NCBI RefSeq assembly: GCF_042686175.1
Contig: NZ_JBHUOR010000139.1
Location: 10,989 to 74,988 of the forward strand
DNA from: Kurthia populi
Lineage (GTDB): Bacteria; Bacillota; Bacilli; Bacillales_A; Planococcaceae
DNA length: 64,000 nucleotides
Direction of reading: 5' to 3'
The notes beneath the pieces were generated by a model. It worked only from the letters and a program-made list of their open reading frames with translations, made no database searches and was not told the origin of the DNA. The translations under genes were made by a program, and so were the position numbers. Numbering within the stretch: the stretch's first letter is position 1; the number at the start of each line of letters is the position of its first letter. Positions 25,793 to 33,858 of the stretch are shown here, in pieces.

Positions 25793-26884
25793 TTAATCAA
25801 ATGTAATGCGTTTCACTGTCTCAGCATCTAATTTTTTAATAACGGCTACAACTAAATCCACCGTATTATCGAAGTCATCACGATGTAAAATACCTGCATG
25901 TGAGTGAATATAGCGTGTTGCGATGCCGATTGATAATGCGGGTACACCATTCATCGTTAAATGAATTGATCCTGCATCCGTACCACCGCCAGGAATGGCT
26001 TCGTATTGGTATGGAATATCATTTTCTTCCGCTGTCTCTACAACTAATTCACGTAGACCGCGGTGTGACACCATTGAGCCGTCATAAACGATAATTTGTG
26101 GTCCTTTACCAATTTCACTTGCCGCTTCTGATTTCGAAATTCCCGGTGTATCGCCTGCAATACCAACATCAACCGCAAAACCGATATCTGGATTAATTTT
26201 ATGTGTCGCTGTTTTTGAGCCACGTAAACCAACTTCTTCTTGTACAACACCACAGCCATACACTACATTTGGATGCTGTTCATCTTTTAAGCGTTTTAAT
26301 ACTTCAATTGCAATCGCACAACCAATACGGTTATCCCATGCTTTTGCTAATAAATGTTTATCATTTTTCATGACAGTAAATTCGAAGTATGGTGCAATCA
26401 TATCCCCTGGACGAATACCCCATTCTTTTACTTCTTCATCTGATGTGGCACCTACATCAATAAACATGTCTTTAATTTCATATGTTTTTGACCGCTGTGC
26501 TGCCGGTAAAATATGTGGTGGTTTTGAACCGATAACACCGACAATTGTTTCCCCTTTTGATGTCACGATTTGAACACGTTGTGCAAGCATGACTTGACCC
26601 CACCAGCCGCCTACCGTTTGAAATTTAATAAAGCCTTTTTCTGTAATTTGTGTTACCATAAAGCCGACTTCATCTAAATGTCCAGCCACCATAATTTTCG
26701 GACCATTGGCATCGCCGACCTTCTTCGCGATAACTGAGCCTAAATTATCATGATCGATTTCATCCGCATAAGGTGTAATGTATTTTTCCATAACCTCACG
26801 TGATTCTTTTTCATTTCCCGCAATGGCGCGTGCATCTGTTAACTCTTTTAGCATGTGCAATGTTTCATCTACTTGTTGTATCAT
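25793..26884 (-). CDS. ysdC: M42 family glutamyl/aminopeptidase YsdC
   Basis: Metal-dependent aminopeptidase of the M42 family, which form tetrahedral dodecamers degrading peptides. 363 aa with metal-ligand and catalytic motifs in order: AGHLDEVGFMV, KAWDNRIG, VQEEVGLRG, FAVDVGIAGD and a C-terminal HSHAGILHRDDFDNT. Closely resembles B. subtilis YsdC throughout. The frame extends to 26911, but AAAGGGG lies 8 nt before the ATG at 26884, which is chosen. It has its own terminator and stands between the LytTR gene and dut. Confidence 0.93.
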   Translation of the reverse strand: MIQQVDETLHMLKELTDARAIAGNEKESREVMEKYITPYADEIDHDNLGSVIAKKVGDANGPKIMVAGHLDEVGFMVTQITEKGFIKFQTVGGWWGQVMLAQRVQIVTSKGETIVGVIGSKPPHILPAAQRSKTYEIKDMFIDVGATSDEEVKEWGIRPGDMIAPYFEFTVMKNDKHLLAKAWDNRIGCAIAIEVLKRLKDEQHPNVVYGCGVVQEEVGLRGSKTATHKINPDIGFAVDVGIAGDTPGISKSEAASEIGKGPQIIVYDGSMVSHRGLRELVVETAEENDIPYQYEAIPGGGTDAGSIHLTMNGVPALSIGIATRYIHSHAGILHRDDFDNTVDLVVAVIKKLDAETVKRITFD

Positions 26885-26948
26885 CTTCGCATCCCCTTTA
26901 TTTTTACTCATTCTTACTAATTATACTACGAAGTCCGAACTATCACAT

Positions 26949-26981
26949 TAAAAAAACGACTCAGTATTACTAACCGAGTCG
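26949..26981 (-). terminator. Terminator of dut
   Basis: Stem CGACTCAG/CCGAGTCG (26957-26964 with 26974-26981, one mismatch) and minus-strand T-run. Confidence 0.85.
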
Positions 26982-26988
26982 CATTCGA

Positions 26989-27423
26989 TTAAAATTTGCC
27001 GCTTGAACCAAAGCCTGCTTCCTTACGATCTGACTCTAAATTTACAGGGCCTTCTTCCATCGTAATATTCATGACAGGTGCAATGACCATTTGAGCCATT
27101 TTCATGCCTTTTTCGACGATAAATTGTTCTTTCCCGTGGTTGATTAAAATAATCTTCACTTCGCCGCGGTACCCTGCATCAATTGTACCTGGTGCATTTA
27201 ATACTGTCACAGCATGCTTCAGTGCTAAACCGCTACGTGGACGTACTTGCGCCTCTGTCCATTCAGGCAATTCCATACGAATTCCTGTAGCGATGCCACG
27301 TGATTCACCTGCTGGAATTACTACTTCTTCATTTGCAAATACGTCAAAACCTGCATCACTTGCATGCGCTTTATACGGAAGAATCGCATCTTCCGTTAAT
27401 TTCTCTACTTTAAACGTTGTCAC
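26989..27423 (-). CDS. dut: dUTP diphosphatase (GTG start)
   Basis: Hydrolyses dUTP to dUMP, keeping uracil out of DNA. 144 aa trimeric dUTPase with the five motifs in order: AHASDAGFDVFA, RPRSGLALKH, GTIDAGYRGEVKI, KGMKMAQMVI and the C-terminal P-loop-like RKEAGFGSSG. Two in-frame GTG codons are available; the one at 27432 overlaps the ATAGGAG ribosome site, so the GTG 8 nt after it (27423) is preferred. Single gene with its own terminator. Confidence 0.95.
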   Translation of the reverse strand: MTTFKVEKLTEDAILPYKAHASDAGFDVFANEEVVIPAGESRGIATGIRMELPEWTEAQVRPRSGLALKHAVTVLNAPGTIDAGYRGEVKIILINHGKEQFIVEKGMKMAQMVIAPVMNITMEEGPVNLESDRKEAGFGSSGKF

Positions 27424-27482
27424 TGTCTTCACTCCTATCTACTTTATCGTAACGAAATTCGATAAAAAGAAAAAGACTTGAA

Positions 27483-27514
27483 TAAAAAAAGACTGCACCT
27501 TTTTAAGTACAGTC
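27483..27514 (-). terminator. Terminator of the GH25 gene
   Basis: Stem GACTGCAC/GTACAGTC (27491-27498 with 27507-27514) and minus-strand T-run. Confidence 0.8.
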
Positions 27515-27521
27515 CTTCATT

Positions 27522-29249
27522 TTAATGATAAAGTGCTTTTTCTGCCCCAACAATTGAATGATCCGCTAACACAAATTTCGGATAGCCATTCGATGTGTAC
27601 ACAATACTTTTCACAGCAAGTGATGTGTTTGCTGCAATTGTATTTGTGATTGATGCCTTACCAAAGTATAAACCATCATAGGCATATGTTGGTGACTTCG
27701 TTACAACTTGCTCGGGAATCTCTGTATAGAACTCATTAATATTCGATGCCACTTTTTGCATAATTGTTTTTTTCGCTGTCATATACTGCCCACTCGTTAA
27801 TTTCAAACGTGGTACCCCACCACTTGAATAAGTCACAGCAGCTACTTTAATAATTTTATTTTTTGGAACGGCTTCACCACGTGTAGATGTACTAAATGCC
27901 ATTGTTTTGTATTTATACTCATCTTGCTTCACTAATACTGCATTGACATGATCTACAGATGTATAATAGTTTACTGGTGTCGCAGAATCTTTTACTTTTT
28001 GAACAACTGTTTTCTTTGCCGTCACATAACGACCATTTGAAAGTTTTAAACGTGGTGTACCACCAGCTGTATAGGAAATATCATTTACTTTAACAACTTT
28101 GCCCTTTTCGATCGAATCTGCTTTTTTTGAATCTGTGAATTCAACACTTGTAAATGTCGCATTCGATTTTTTTAATAATGCATAGTTCACCTTATCTTTT
28201 GCTGTGTAATAATCATCCACATCAATCGCTGGATTTACTTTTAAAACATATTTCTTGTTTGCTGTAATATAGCGTCCATTTGAGAGTTGTAAACGTGGTG
28301 TCCCATTAGCTGTCTTCACTACACGTTTTACTTTCACAATGTCACCTTTTTTAAGTGTACCTTTTTTCGTTTTTAATGCCGTTGTTGTAAACTGTGGAAT
28401 GGACTGCTTTGTCACAATTTTACCTGGGTTCGTGTTGTAATAAGTCGTTGTTGTCGGCTTGCTTACTTGTGTCACCGATTCGCCTGTAAAGAAGCTTAGT
28501 GACACGCCTGATGCAAGACGATTTAAATCAACGCCACCTGAAATCCCCGGCACACGACCACTATCTGTATACTGCCATAAATGATGCGCATGACTAGGTT
28601 TTTGTGAACTATAACGCGGGATCCAAACAAAATCGAAATCTGACGTCTTTAAATTTAATTTACTATATAAGTGATTGGCTACATATAAGCCAACTTTTTT
28701 ATTTGATAAGCTTCGTAATTCATCTACATAAGCCTCAACAATTGCACGCATTGTGTATGGTGTGCGCTCATTTGTAAATTCCTCTACATCTAACACATAA
28801 AATTTTGTGTTTTTTGAAGCACGATTATAAAAATTACGCGCTTCTGCACGTGCACTTGCAGGTGTGCTAGCTAATACATATGAATAAACACCAAATGGCA
28901 CATCATACTTTGTTGCACTCTTTTCATACGAATCATGCATATAATCTTCCATGCCTGAACCATACTGTGTACGAATAATAACTAAGTCTAAAGATTTAGA
29001 TGCTTTTGACCAATCAATATTTCCTTGCCACTTTGAAATATCTGCAATGACAGGACTTGTTGATAATGGCTGAATAGCAGATTTCGGTGTCTCCGGACCA
29101 TATTCCCAAGGCACTGTACTTTCTGGTTTTGCTGTGTTTACATGCCCATCATTTTCTGCTGTTAATGTTTTTGCAGCAGCTTGCTCATATCCAATAAAAG
29201 AAATTGCAGCAATAATTAAGCACACAACAAAATACTTCACTTTTCCCAT
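27522..29249 (-). CDS. Secreted GH25 lysozyme with C-terminal repeats
   Basis: Peptidoglycan muramidase. 575 aa: signal peptide about 1-26, a Pro/Ser linker, GH25 domain (about 66-255) with VIADISKWQGNIDW, the catalytic acidic segment YVLDVEEF and WQYTDSGRVPGISGGVDLN. Four repeats of about 75 aa follow (about 275-575), three carrying TPRLxLSNGRY-like and TAKKxxxxKV strands; these resemble SH3-like wall-binding modules. The last repeat is the most diverged. Probably an autolysin or a wall remodelling enzyme; the absence of neighbouring phage genes argues against an endolysin. Confidence 0.88.
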   Translation of the reverse strand: MGKVKYFVVCLIIAAISFIGYEQAAAKTLTAENDGHVNTAKPESTVPWEYGPETPKSAIQPLSTSPVIADISKWQGNIDWSKASKSLDLVIIRTQYGSGMEDYMHDSYEKSATKYDVPFGVYSYVLASTPASARAEARNFYNRASKNTKFYVLDVEEFTNERTPYTMRAIVEAYVDELRSLSNKKVGLYVANHLYSKLNLKTSDFDFVWIPRYSSQKPSHAHHLWQYTDSGRVPGISGGVDLNRLASGVSLSFFTGESVTQVSKPTTTTYYNTNPGKIVTKQSIPQFTTTALKTKKGTLKKGDIVKVKRVVKTANGTPRLQLSNGRYITANKKYVLKVNPAIDVDDYYTAKDKVNYALLKKSNATFTSVEFTDSKKADSIEKGKVVKVNDISYTAGGTPRLKLSNGRYVTAKKTVVQKVKDSATPVNYYTSVDHVNAVLVKQDEYKYKTMAFSTSTRGEAVPKNKIIKVAAVTYSSGGVPRLKLTSGQYMTAKKTIMQKVASNINEFYTEIPEQVVTKSPTYAYDGLYFGKASITNTIAANTSLAVKSIVYTSNGYPKFVLADHSIVGAEKALYH

Positions 29250-29436
29250 ATTACACTTTCCTTCCTCGAAACAATTTAGTATAAATGACTTAAAACTATT
29301 AATAATATAGTACCATTTATACTCTTTTTTTACTTTAACAAAATGGTTACAAATTTATTACAATAGCTAGCAACTAATTCCACATTATAACATAGTTAGT
29401 AGAAACATTGGAGAATACACAGGATTTTTGCCACGC
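29250..29436. other. AT-rich gap upstream of the GH25 gene
   Basis: About 190 bp of AT-rich sequence between the GH25 start and a repeat element. No gene or clear promoter is recognised, though the GH25 promoter should be here. Confidence 0.4.
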
Positions 29437-29571
29437 AAAGAGGCTTTGATATACGTATAAAAACAACCGTTCATATGAGCATAAAAAAACCGGAATCGCG
29501 CTGTAGCGCGGTTCCGGTTTTTCGTTGCGAACGCTAAAAAAGGAAAATGACGTGTTTTGTCCCAGCCTCTT
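29437..29571. repeat. 135-bp intergenic repeat element, copy 1
   Basis: Ends are inverted (AAGAGGCT... and ...AGCCTCTT). A GC-rich hairpin CCGGAA.CGCGCT / AGCGCG.TTCCGG sits in the centre between A- and T-runs. A second copy occurs at 33859-33992. It lies just after the hmp stop, so its hairpin may terminate hmp. A 75-codon minus-strand frame running through it is not a gene. Confidence 0.85.
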
Positions 29572-29580
29572 CTTTTGTTT

Positions 29581-30747
29581 TTATAGCGCCATTGCTGGAC
29601 CAAAAAATTCAAAATGAATATTTTCTTTTGACATACCTAATGCTGTTAAGTGTTGAATCATCGCTTCCATGAAGCCAACTGGACCACATAAGTATACTTC
29701 GCCAGTTAAATCAACTTGTGCAGCTAAGAAGTCTTGGTCAATATGGCCTGATGCTGCTGTTGTTACAGGAACGTATGTCGCATTTTTACTTGGGAATGCA
29801 ATGCCTAATAATTCGCGTTCGAATGGGTGTAATGGAATATGAGATGCACTATGAATGAATTTCACTTTTGCATCATTTTCTTTTACTGCAGCTTGATACA
29901 TTGCTACAAGTGGTGTAGCACCAACACCTGCTGCTAAAAATGTTACAGGTGTTCCTTTTGCTGTATTGTAAACGAAATCACCTGCTGGTACAGATACCAT
30001 TAATTCATCACCCACATTTAAGTTTGCGTGTAAGTAATTTGAGACGACGCCAGCTGGTGTAGCTTGTTTTTCAGCTTTTACAGAAATACGGTATTCTTGA
30101 CCGTTATACGCTTGTGATAATGAATATTGGCGGTTGTGTGTATATGGATGCCCCGGAATATTTACTTGTACAGAGATGTATTGACCTGGCAAATATTCTG
30201 GTAATGCCGCGCCATCTGCTGGTACTAAGTAAAATGATGTAATTAATTCATTTTCCACCACTTTTTTCGTTACTTTAAATGGTTTGAAGCCGCGATAGCC
30301 ACCATCTTTTTGCTCTGCCTCTTGATATAAGACCTCTTCTGTTTGAATGAATGCATCTGCGATTACCCCATATGCTTCGCCCCATGCGCCTAAGATTTCA
30401 TCCGTTGCAGCATCACCTAAAACTTCTTTAATTGCTGCAAGTAAAAATTGTCCAACGATTGGATAATGTTCCGGTAAAATTCCTAATGAGCGGTGTTTTT
30501 GGCCGATTTGATGAACAACTGGTAGGATCGCTTCTAAGTTTTCAATATTGACTGCTGCAGCATAAACTGTATTTGCTAAAGCTGTTTGTTGACGCCCTTT
30601 TGATTGATTTGTATGGTTGAAAATATTTAATAGTTCAGGATGTGCTTCAAATAAATTTTTATAAAATGTTTTTGTAATAGTAACACCATGTACTTCTAAT
30701 ACTGGAGCAGTTGATTTAATAATGTTCATTGTTTGTTGTGATAACAT
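29581..30747 (-). CDS. hmp: Flavohemoprotein, nitric oxide dioxygenase
   Basis: Detoxifies NO to nitrate using O2 and NAD(P)H. 388 aa: N-terminal globin (about 1-140) with the proximal heme histidine in VVHQIGQKHRSLGI and NHTNQ region, then an FAD domain (RQYSLSQ) and NAD domain (FLAAGVGATPLVAM, YLCGPVGFM, C-terminal FEFFGP). A GTG 9 nt upstream lies 1 nt after the ribosome site, so the ATG at 30747, 10 nt after GAGGA, is chosen. Divergent from nsrR across NsrR-type palindromes. Confidence 0.96.
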   Translation of the reverse strand: MLSQQTMNIIKSTAPVLEVHGVTITKTFYKNLFEAHPELLNIFNHTNQSKGRQQTALANTVYAAAVNIENLEAILPVVHQIGQKHRSLGILPEHYPIVGQFLLAAIKEVLGDAATDEILGAWGEAYGVIADAFIQTEEVLYQEAEQKDGGYRGFKPFKVTKKVVENELITSFYLVPADGAALPEYLPGQYISVQVNIPGHPYTHNRQYSLSQAYNGQEYRISVKAEKQATPAGVVSNYLHANLNVGDELMVSVPAGDFVYNTAKGTPVTFLAAGVGATPLVAMYQAAVKENDAKVKFIHSASHIPLHPFERELLGIAFPSKNATYVPVTTAASGHIDQDFLAAQVDLTGEVYLCGPVGFMEAMIQHLTALGMSKENIHFEFFGPAMAL

Positions 30748-30780
30748 GTTCGACACGTCCTCTCTTCTTTTAACACCTTT

Positions 30781-30809
30781 AATATACTCCGCTAAAGTTT
30801 TAAAAGCAA
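30781..30809 (-). promoter_or_regulatory. hmp promoter
   Basis: TTGCTT (30809-30804), 17-bp spacer, TATATT (30786-30781). NsrR-like half-sites abut its -35 element. Confidence 0.65.
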
Positions 30810-30827
30810 TATATAAAATACATCTTT
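30810..30827. promoter_or_regulatory. Second, partial NsrR-like site
   Basis: Carries the half-site ATACATCTT in the same setting as the main palindrome, with an A/T-rich, less symmetric partner. It adjoins the hmp -35 box. Confidence 0.5.
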
Positions 30828-30834
30828 AACAGAA

Positions 30835-30857
30835 AAGACATATTTTAAATACATCTT
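30835..30857. promoter_or_regulatory. NsrR operator between hmp and nsrR
   Basis: A 23-bp near-perfect palindrome with half-sites AAGACATATTT and AAATACATCTT, matching the Bacillus NsrR pattern. It should allow NO-responsive control of hmp and possibly nsrR. Confidence 0.75.
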
Positions 30858-30887
30858 TAAATACAAGACTCTTTTTCATTGCTCTGT

Positions 30888-30893
30888 TATACT
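30888..30893 (+). promoter_or_regulatory. Likely -10 element of nsrR
   Basis: TATACT 24 bp before the GTG start; the -35 region 17 bp upstream (AAGACT) is poor. Confidence 0.4.
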
Positions 30894-30917
30894 ATCTATG
30901 AATAGGTGGTGAATCAA

Positions 30918-31355
30918 GTGCGATTAACATTGTACACAGACTATTCATTGCGAGTTCTTTTATTTCTTGGTGCTAAAGAGCCTGACGCTTTATCAACAAT
31001 TAAAGAAATTTCAGATGCGTATGGTATTTCAAAAAATCATTTAATGAAAGTATCGCATGAGCTTGGTAAGATGGGCTATGTCGAAACGATTCGAGGTCGT
31101 GGCGGTGGTATTCGTCTTGCAAAACGCCCAGAAGAAATTGGAATAGGCGAAGTCGTCCGTCAAACAGAGGAAGATTTCTATTTAGTCGATTGTTTTAATC
31201 CCGAATCAATCGGGTGCGTAATCTCTCCAGTCTGTAATTTAAAAGGTGCTTTAAATAAAGCACTTCACGCATATATAACGGTACTTGATGAATATAAGCT
31301 AAGTGATTTTCTTCATAACAAACAGGAAATTGCCGCATTATTATTCAATGAGTAA
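30918..31355 (+). CDS. nsrR: Rrf2-family NO-sensing repressor NsrR
   Basis: 145-aa Fe-S regulator. The N-terminal winged helix (about 1-65, IKEISDAYGISKNHLMKVSHEL) is followed by a dimerization helix and three cysteines in DCFNPESIGCVISPVC that ligate the cluster sensing nitric oxide. The open frame reaches 30906 through two GTG codons, but AGGTGG at 8 nt before the GTG at 30918 and family N-termini (MRLTLYTDYSLRV) fix the start. Pairs with divergent hmp, its classical target. Confidence 0.92.
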   Translation: MRLTLYTDYSLRVLLFLGAKEPDALSTIKEISDAYGISKNHLMKVSHELGKMGYVETIRGRGGGIRLAKRPEEIGIGEVVRQTEEDFYLVDCFNPESIGCVISPVCNLKGALNKALHAYITVLDEYKLSDFLHNKQEIAALLFNE

Positions 31356-31362
31356 ATGAAAG

Positions 31363-31392
31363 GACTTAAGCCATGTGCTTAAGTCTTTTTTT
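31363..31392 (+). terminator. Terminator of nsrR
   Basis: Perfect stem GACTTAAG/CTTAAGTC followed by TTTTTTT, 8 bp after the stop. Confidence 0.9.
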
Positions 31393-31396
31393 ACGC

Positions 31397-31425
31397 AAAA
31401 AAAGGCGCAATCCTAAGATTGCGCC
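31397..31425 (-). terminator. Terminator of the infC-rpmI-rplT operon
   Basis: Perfect stem GGCGCAATC/GATTGCGCC (31404-31412 with 31417-31425) followed by TTTTTTT on the minus strand, back to back with the nsrR terminator. Confidence 0.92.
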
Positions 31426-31451
31426 TTTTAAAGAAGCATCGGTGCTTCTAA

Positions 31452-31811
31452 TTATTTAGCTAATTGAGCTTTTGCAGCTTCAGCTAATTGAGCGAATGCA
31501 GCAGCATCAGATACTGCTAATTCAGCTAACATTTTACGGTTAACGTCGATGTTAGCAAGTTTTAAACCGTGCATTAAACGGCTGTAAGATAAACCGTTGA
31601 TACGTGCAGCTGCGTTGATACGAGTGATCCATAATTTACGGAAATCACGTTTCTTTTGACGACGGTCACGGTATGCATATTGACCTGACTTCATTACTGC
31701 TTGGTTAGCTACTTTGTATAATGTGTGTTTAGAACCAAAGTAACCTTTAGCTAATTTTAAAACTTTTTTGCGACGTGCGCGTGTTACTGTACCGCCTTTT
31801 ACGCGTGGCAT
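31452..31811 (-). CDS. rplT: 50S ribosomal protein L20
   Basis: 119-aa basic protein that starts MPRVKGGTVTRARRKKVLKLAKGYFG, the universal L20 N-terminus (only the first part quoted: MPRVKGGTVTRARRKK). It binds 23S rRNA early in 50S assembly and, in B. subtilis, represses its own operon through a leader structure. Last gene of infC-rpmI-rplT, 78 bp after rpmI, ending just before a strong terminator. Confidence 0.98.
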   Translation of the reverse strand: MPRVKGGTVTRARRKKVLKLAKGYFGSKHTLYKVANQAVMKSGQYAYRDRRQKKRDFRKLWITRINAAARINGLSYSRLMHGLKLANIDVNRKMLAELAVSDAAAFAQLAEAAKAQLAK

Positions 31812-31889
31812 ACTAATTACCTCCTGCTATTCATCTCTATGTAAGATGAATATTCTATATTTTTTATGTTGTTTGAACGATCTAAATGA

Positions 31890-32087
31890 TTATTTGTAAG
31901 CTAATAAAGATTTGATACGTTTGTAGTCGCCTGCTGATACGATACCAGCTTTACGTAGGTGACGTTTTTGTTTTGTAGATTTGTTTGCGAATAAGTGGCT
32001 TCCGTAAGCACGGTCAAATTTTAATTTACCGCTACCAGTTTTTTTGAAACGTTTAGCAGCGCCACGGTGAGTTTTCATTTTTGGCAT
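31890..32087 (-). CDS. rpmI: 50S ribosomal protein L35
   Basis: 65-aa basic ribosomal protein, MPKMKTHRGAAKRFKKTGSG at the N-terminus and YKRIKSLL near the end, full family length. Middle gene of the infC operon, 34 bp after infC and with a good AGGAGG-like site upstream. No unusual features. Confidence 0.98.
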   Translation of the reverse strand: MPKMKTHRGAAKRFKKTGSGKLKFDRAYGSHLFANKSTKQKRHLRKAGIVSAGDYKRIKSLLAYK

Positions 32088-32121
32088 TTCGAATTCCTCC
32101 TAAGCTTGTTCAACTAAAAAG

Positions 32122-32640
32122 TTATTTTTTTTCGTTCTTAGGTTGTAATACTAAGAACATGCTGCGACCTTCCATTTTCGCACGTTGTTCAACGGTTGCT
32201 ACTTCTTTACAGTCTTCAGCGAAACGGTCTAATACACGTTGACCGATTTCTTTGTGCGTAATTGCACGACCTTTAAAGCGAATAGACGCTTTAACTTTGT
32301 CTCCTTTTTCAAGGAATTTAATCCCGTTACGTAATTTTGTTTGATAATCGTGTTCATCGATAGTAGGACTTAAACGTACTTCTTTTAATACGATTACTTT
32401 TTGGTTTTTACGTACTTCGCGATCTTTCTTTTGTTGTTCGAATTTGAACTTACCATGGTCCATAATACGAGCAACCGGTGGCTTAGCTTGTGGAGCCACA
32501 AGGACTAAATCCAAGTTTGCACGTTCTGCAATTTTCAAAGCATCATTACGTGTTTTAACTCCTAGCTGTTCACCATTTTGGTCGATAACACGAAGTTCAC
32601 GGGCACGGATACCGTCGTTTACATACATGTCTTTGCTAAT
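32122..32640 (-). CDS. infC: Translation initiation factor IF-3 (ATT start codon)
   Basis: 172 aa. IF-3 binds the 30S subunit and proofreads initiation. N-domain starts SKDMYVNDGIRARELRVID, linker rich in Lys/Glu (QQKKDREVRKNQK), C-domain contains VRLSPTIDEHD and SIRFKGRAITHKEIGQ. The reading frame runs open upstream to 32808, but GGAGGTGG stands before an ATT at 32640 that aligns with the Met of B. subtilis IF-3. AUU is the classical infC start used for autoregulation by IF-3 discrimination. First gene of the operon behind an attenuated leader. Confidence 0.95.
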   Translation of the reverse strand: MSKDMYVNDGIRARELRVIDQNGEQLGVKTRNDALKIAERANLDLVLVAPQAKPPVARIMDHGKFKFEQQKKDREVRKNQKVIVLKEVRLSPTIDEHDYQTKLRNGIKFLEKGDKVKASIRFKGRAITHKEIGQRVLDRFAEDCKEVATVEQRAKMEGRSMFLVLQPKNEKK

Positions 32641-32721
32641 GATAATCCACCTCCAAGTAGTGTCGCGAATACAGTGTTTGGGCTTGATTGCCCGAAAATC
32701 GGTCGGTATTTCGATGTCCAC

Positions 32722-32892
32722 AAAAAAAGGCGGACATAGTCGAAATTCGAAATGTCCGCCCGCAATATATATGTTCATGCGAAATGCGCATGTGCGATTT
32801 GTTTTCATAACCCGCTCGTACTAATTAAAGACGAGAACTAGGTGAGAAGCGGGCAGCCTCTTCTTAACCTCAAACTATTGTATTCATTAACC
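32722..32892 (-). ncRNA. infC operon leader with transcription attenuator (L20-type)
   Basis: Leader from the promoter to a terminator whose arms are 32729-32737 and 32752-32760 (GGCGGACAT/ATGTCCGCC), followed by TTTTTTT on the minus strand. Position and layout match the L20-controlled leader of B. subtilis infC, where L20 favours termination. The L20-binding fold itself was not verified. Confidence 0.75.
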
Positions 32893-32898
32893 TCACTT

Positions 32899-32927
32899 AT
32901 ATTATCACATAGAAAAAGGGGTGTCAA
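32899..32927 (-). promoter_or_regulatory. infC operon promoter
   Basis: TTGACA (32927-32922), 17-bp spacer, TAATAT (32904-32899); a near-consensus SigA promoter. Its -35 element lies inside the terminator of the preceding gene. Confidence 0.9.
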
Positions 32928-32962
32928 ACTTATTTTCAATAAAAGTTTCACATCCCTTTTTT
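32913..32962 (-). terminator. Terminator of the GH73 gene, overlapping the infC promoter
   Basis: Long stem, arms 32913-32931 and 32943-32962 (about 18 pairs, one mismatch), followed by CTTTTTC on the minus strand. It includes the infC -35 box in its 3' arm. Confidence 0.75.
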
Positions 32963-32966
32963 TCTA

Positions 32967-33695
32967 CTATTTAATAACTAATCGTTTCCCCGCTACTAAA
33001 TGATTGGTATTCGCTAAGCCGCTTCTAGCTGCAATGGTACGTTCTGGCACACCATATTTCACCGCAATACTCGATAATGTCTCACCAGCACGAACTGTAT
33101 GTGTAACACGGCCTGATGTTGAAGTAGATTTCACCTTGTAGCTTACTTTCGTTGTTTTCGCTTGCTTTGTATCATAACGTGTTAAGCCATATTGTGCAAT
33201 AATGGCATTTAATTTCGAGCTATAATAACGGTCTGTTGCATAAACCCCTTGTAGTGCACGCGTTGCTTGGCGGTAGTTTGATGTATTTGATACCCAAGCG
33301 ACGCTTAAGTGGCTGCCTTGCATCACTTTCGTGTAATCAACCATTGATGCCCATTTAGACGGATATGAACGGAAATGATCTTTAATTGTTACGAGCTTCT
33401 TCCCTTTTTGCTCCTGTGTTTTAAGCACAATTGATTTACCGCCATAACTACCTTTGACACCAAATAAATTATTTGCTGATTGCGTTAGTCCACTCGTACC
33501 GTAATTACTTTCTAAAGCCATTTGCGCAATCATAACAGATGGATATAAATTCATTTGATTCGCAAGTGTTTGGGCACTGCCAGCATATGTATAAACAAAA
33601 TCTGATTTATAATCTGCATGTGCGTCCATTACTCCCGCTGATAATATTCCTGTAAAAGCCACAGCGGTAGCGGCTCGTTTCCACATTTTTTTCAT
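32967..33695 (-). CDS. Secreted glucosaminidase (GH73) with LysM
   Basis: 242 aa. Signal peptide about 1-27 (ends DAHA), N-acetylglucosaminidase domain about 30-170 with SVMIAQMALESNYGTSGL (catalytic Glu in ALESNYG), NLFGVKGSYGG and YATDRYY, then a linker and one LysM domain (about 198-242, HTVRAGETLSSIAVKYGV). Peptidoglycan hydrolase likely used in cell separation or growth. Start ATG has AAGAGGG. Stands alone between infC and thrS. Confidence 0.92.
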   Translation of the reverse strand: MKKMWKRAATAVAFTGILSAGVMDAHADYKSDFVYTYAGSAQTLANQMNLYPSVMIAQMALESNYGTSGLTQSANNLFGVKGSYGGKSIVLKTQEQKGKKLVTIKDHFRSYPSKWASMVDYTKVMQGSHLSVAWVSNTSNYRQATRALQGVYATDRYYSSKLNAIIAQYGLTRYDTKQAKTTKVSYKVKSTSTSGRVTHTVRAGETLSSIAVKYGVPERTIAARSGLANTNHLVAGKRLVIK

Positions 33696-33858
33696 AAAAT
33701 CCCTCTTTCAATTAAATTCTGTACTTTATCTATATCCTTCTACATTCCTCTATTTTCACAAAAATATGTACAAACAAACCATAAATCATACATTTGTATT
33801 ATTTTTTATGTAAATGTTACAAATGACATCAAAAAAAGCAGAAAAAATCGCATAAAAG
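33696..33858. other. AT-rich gap upstream of the GH73 gene
   Basis: About 160 bp, no gene. The GH73 promoter should be here, but no clear box is seen. Confidence 0.4.

Noticed and set aside
29385..29612. 75-codon minus-strand frame across the repeat element
   Set aside because: It runs through the palindromic repeat and into the hmp end, has no ribosome site, and its central part recurs only because the element recurs.
32641..32808. N-terminal extension of infC from an upstream ATG
   Set aside because: Would be encoded by the attenuator leader, including its terminator; the ATT start with GGAGGTGG fits IF-3.
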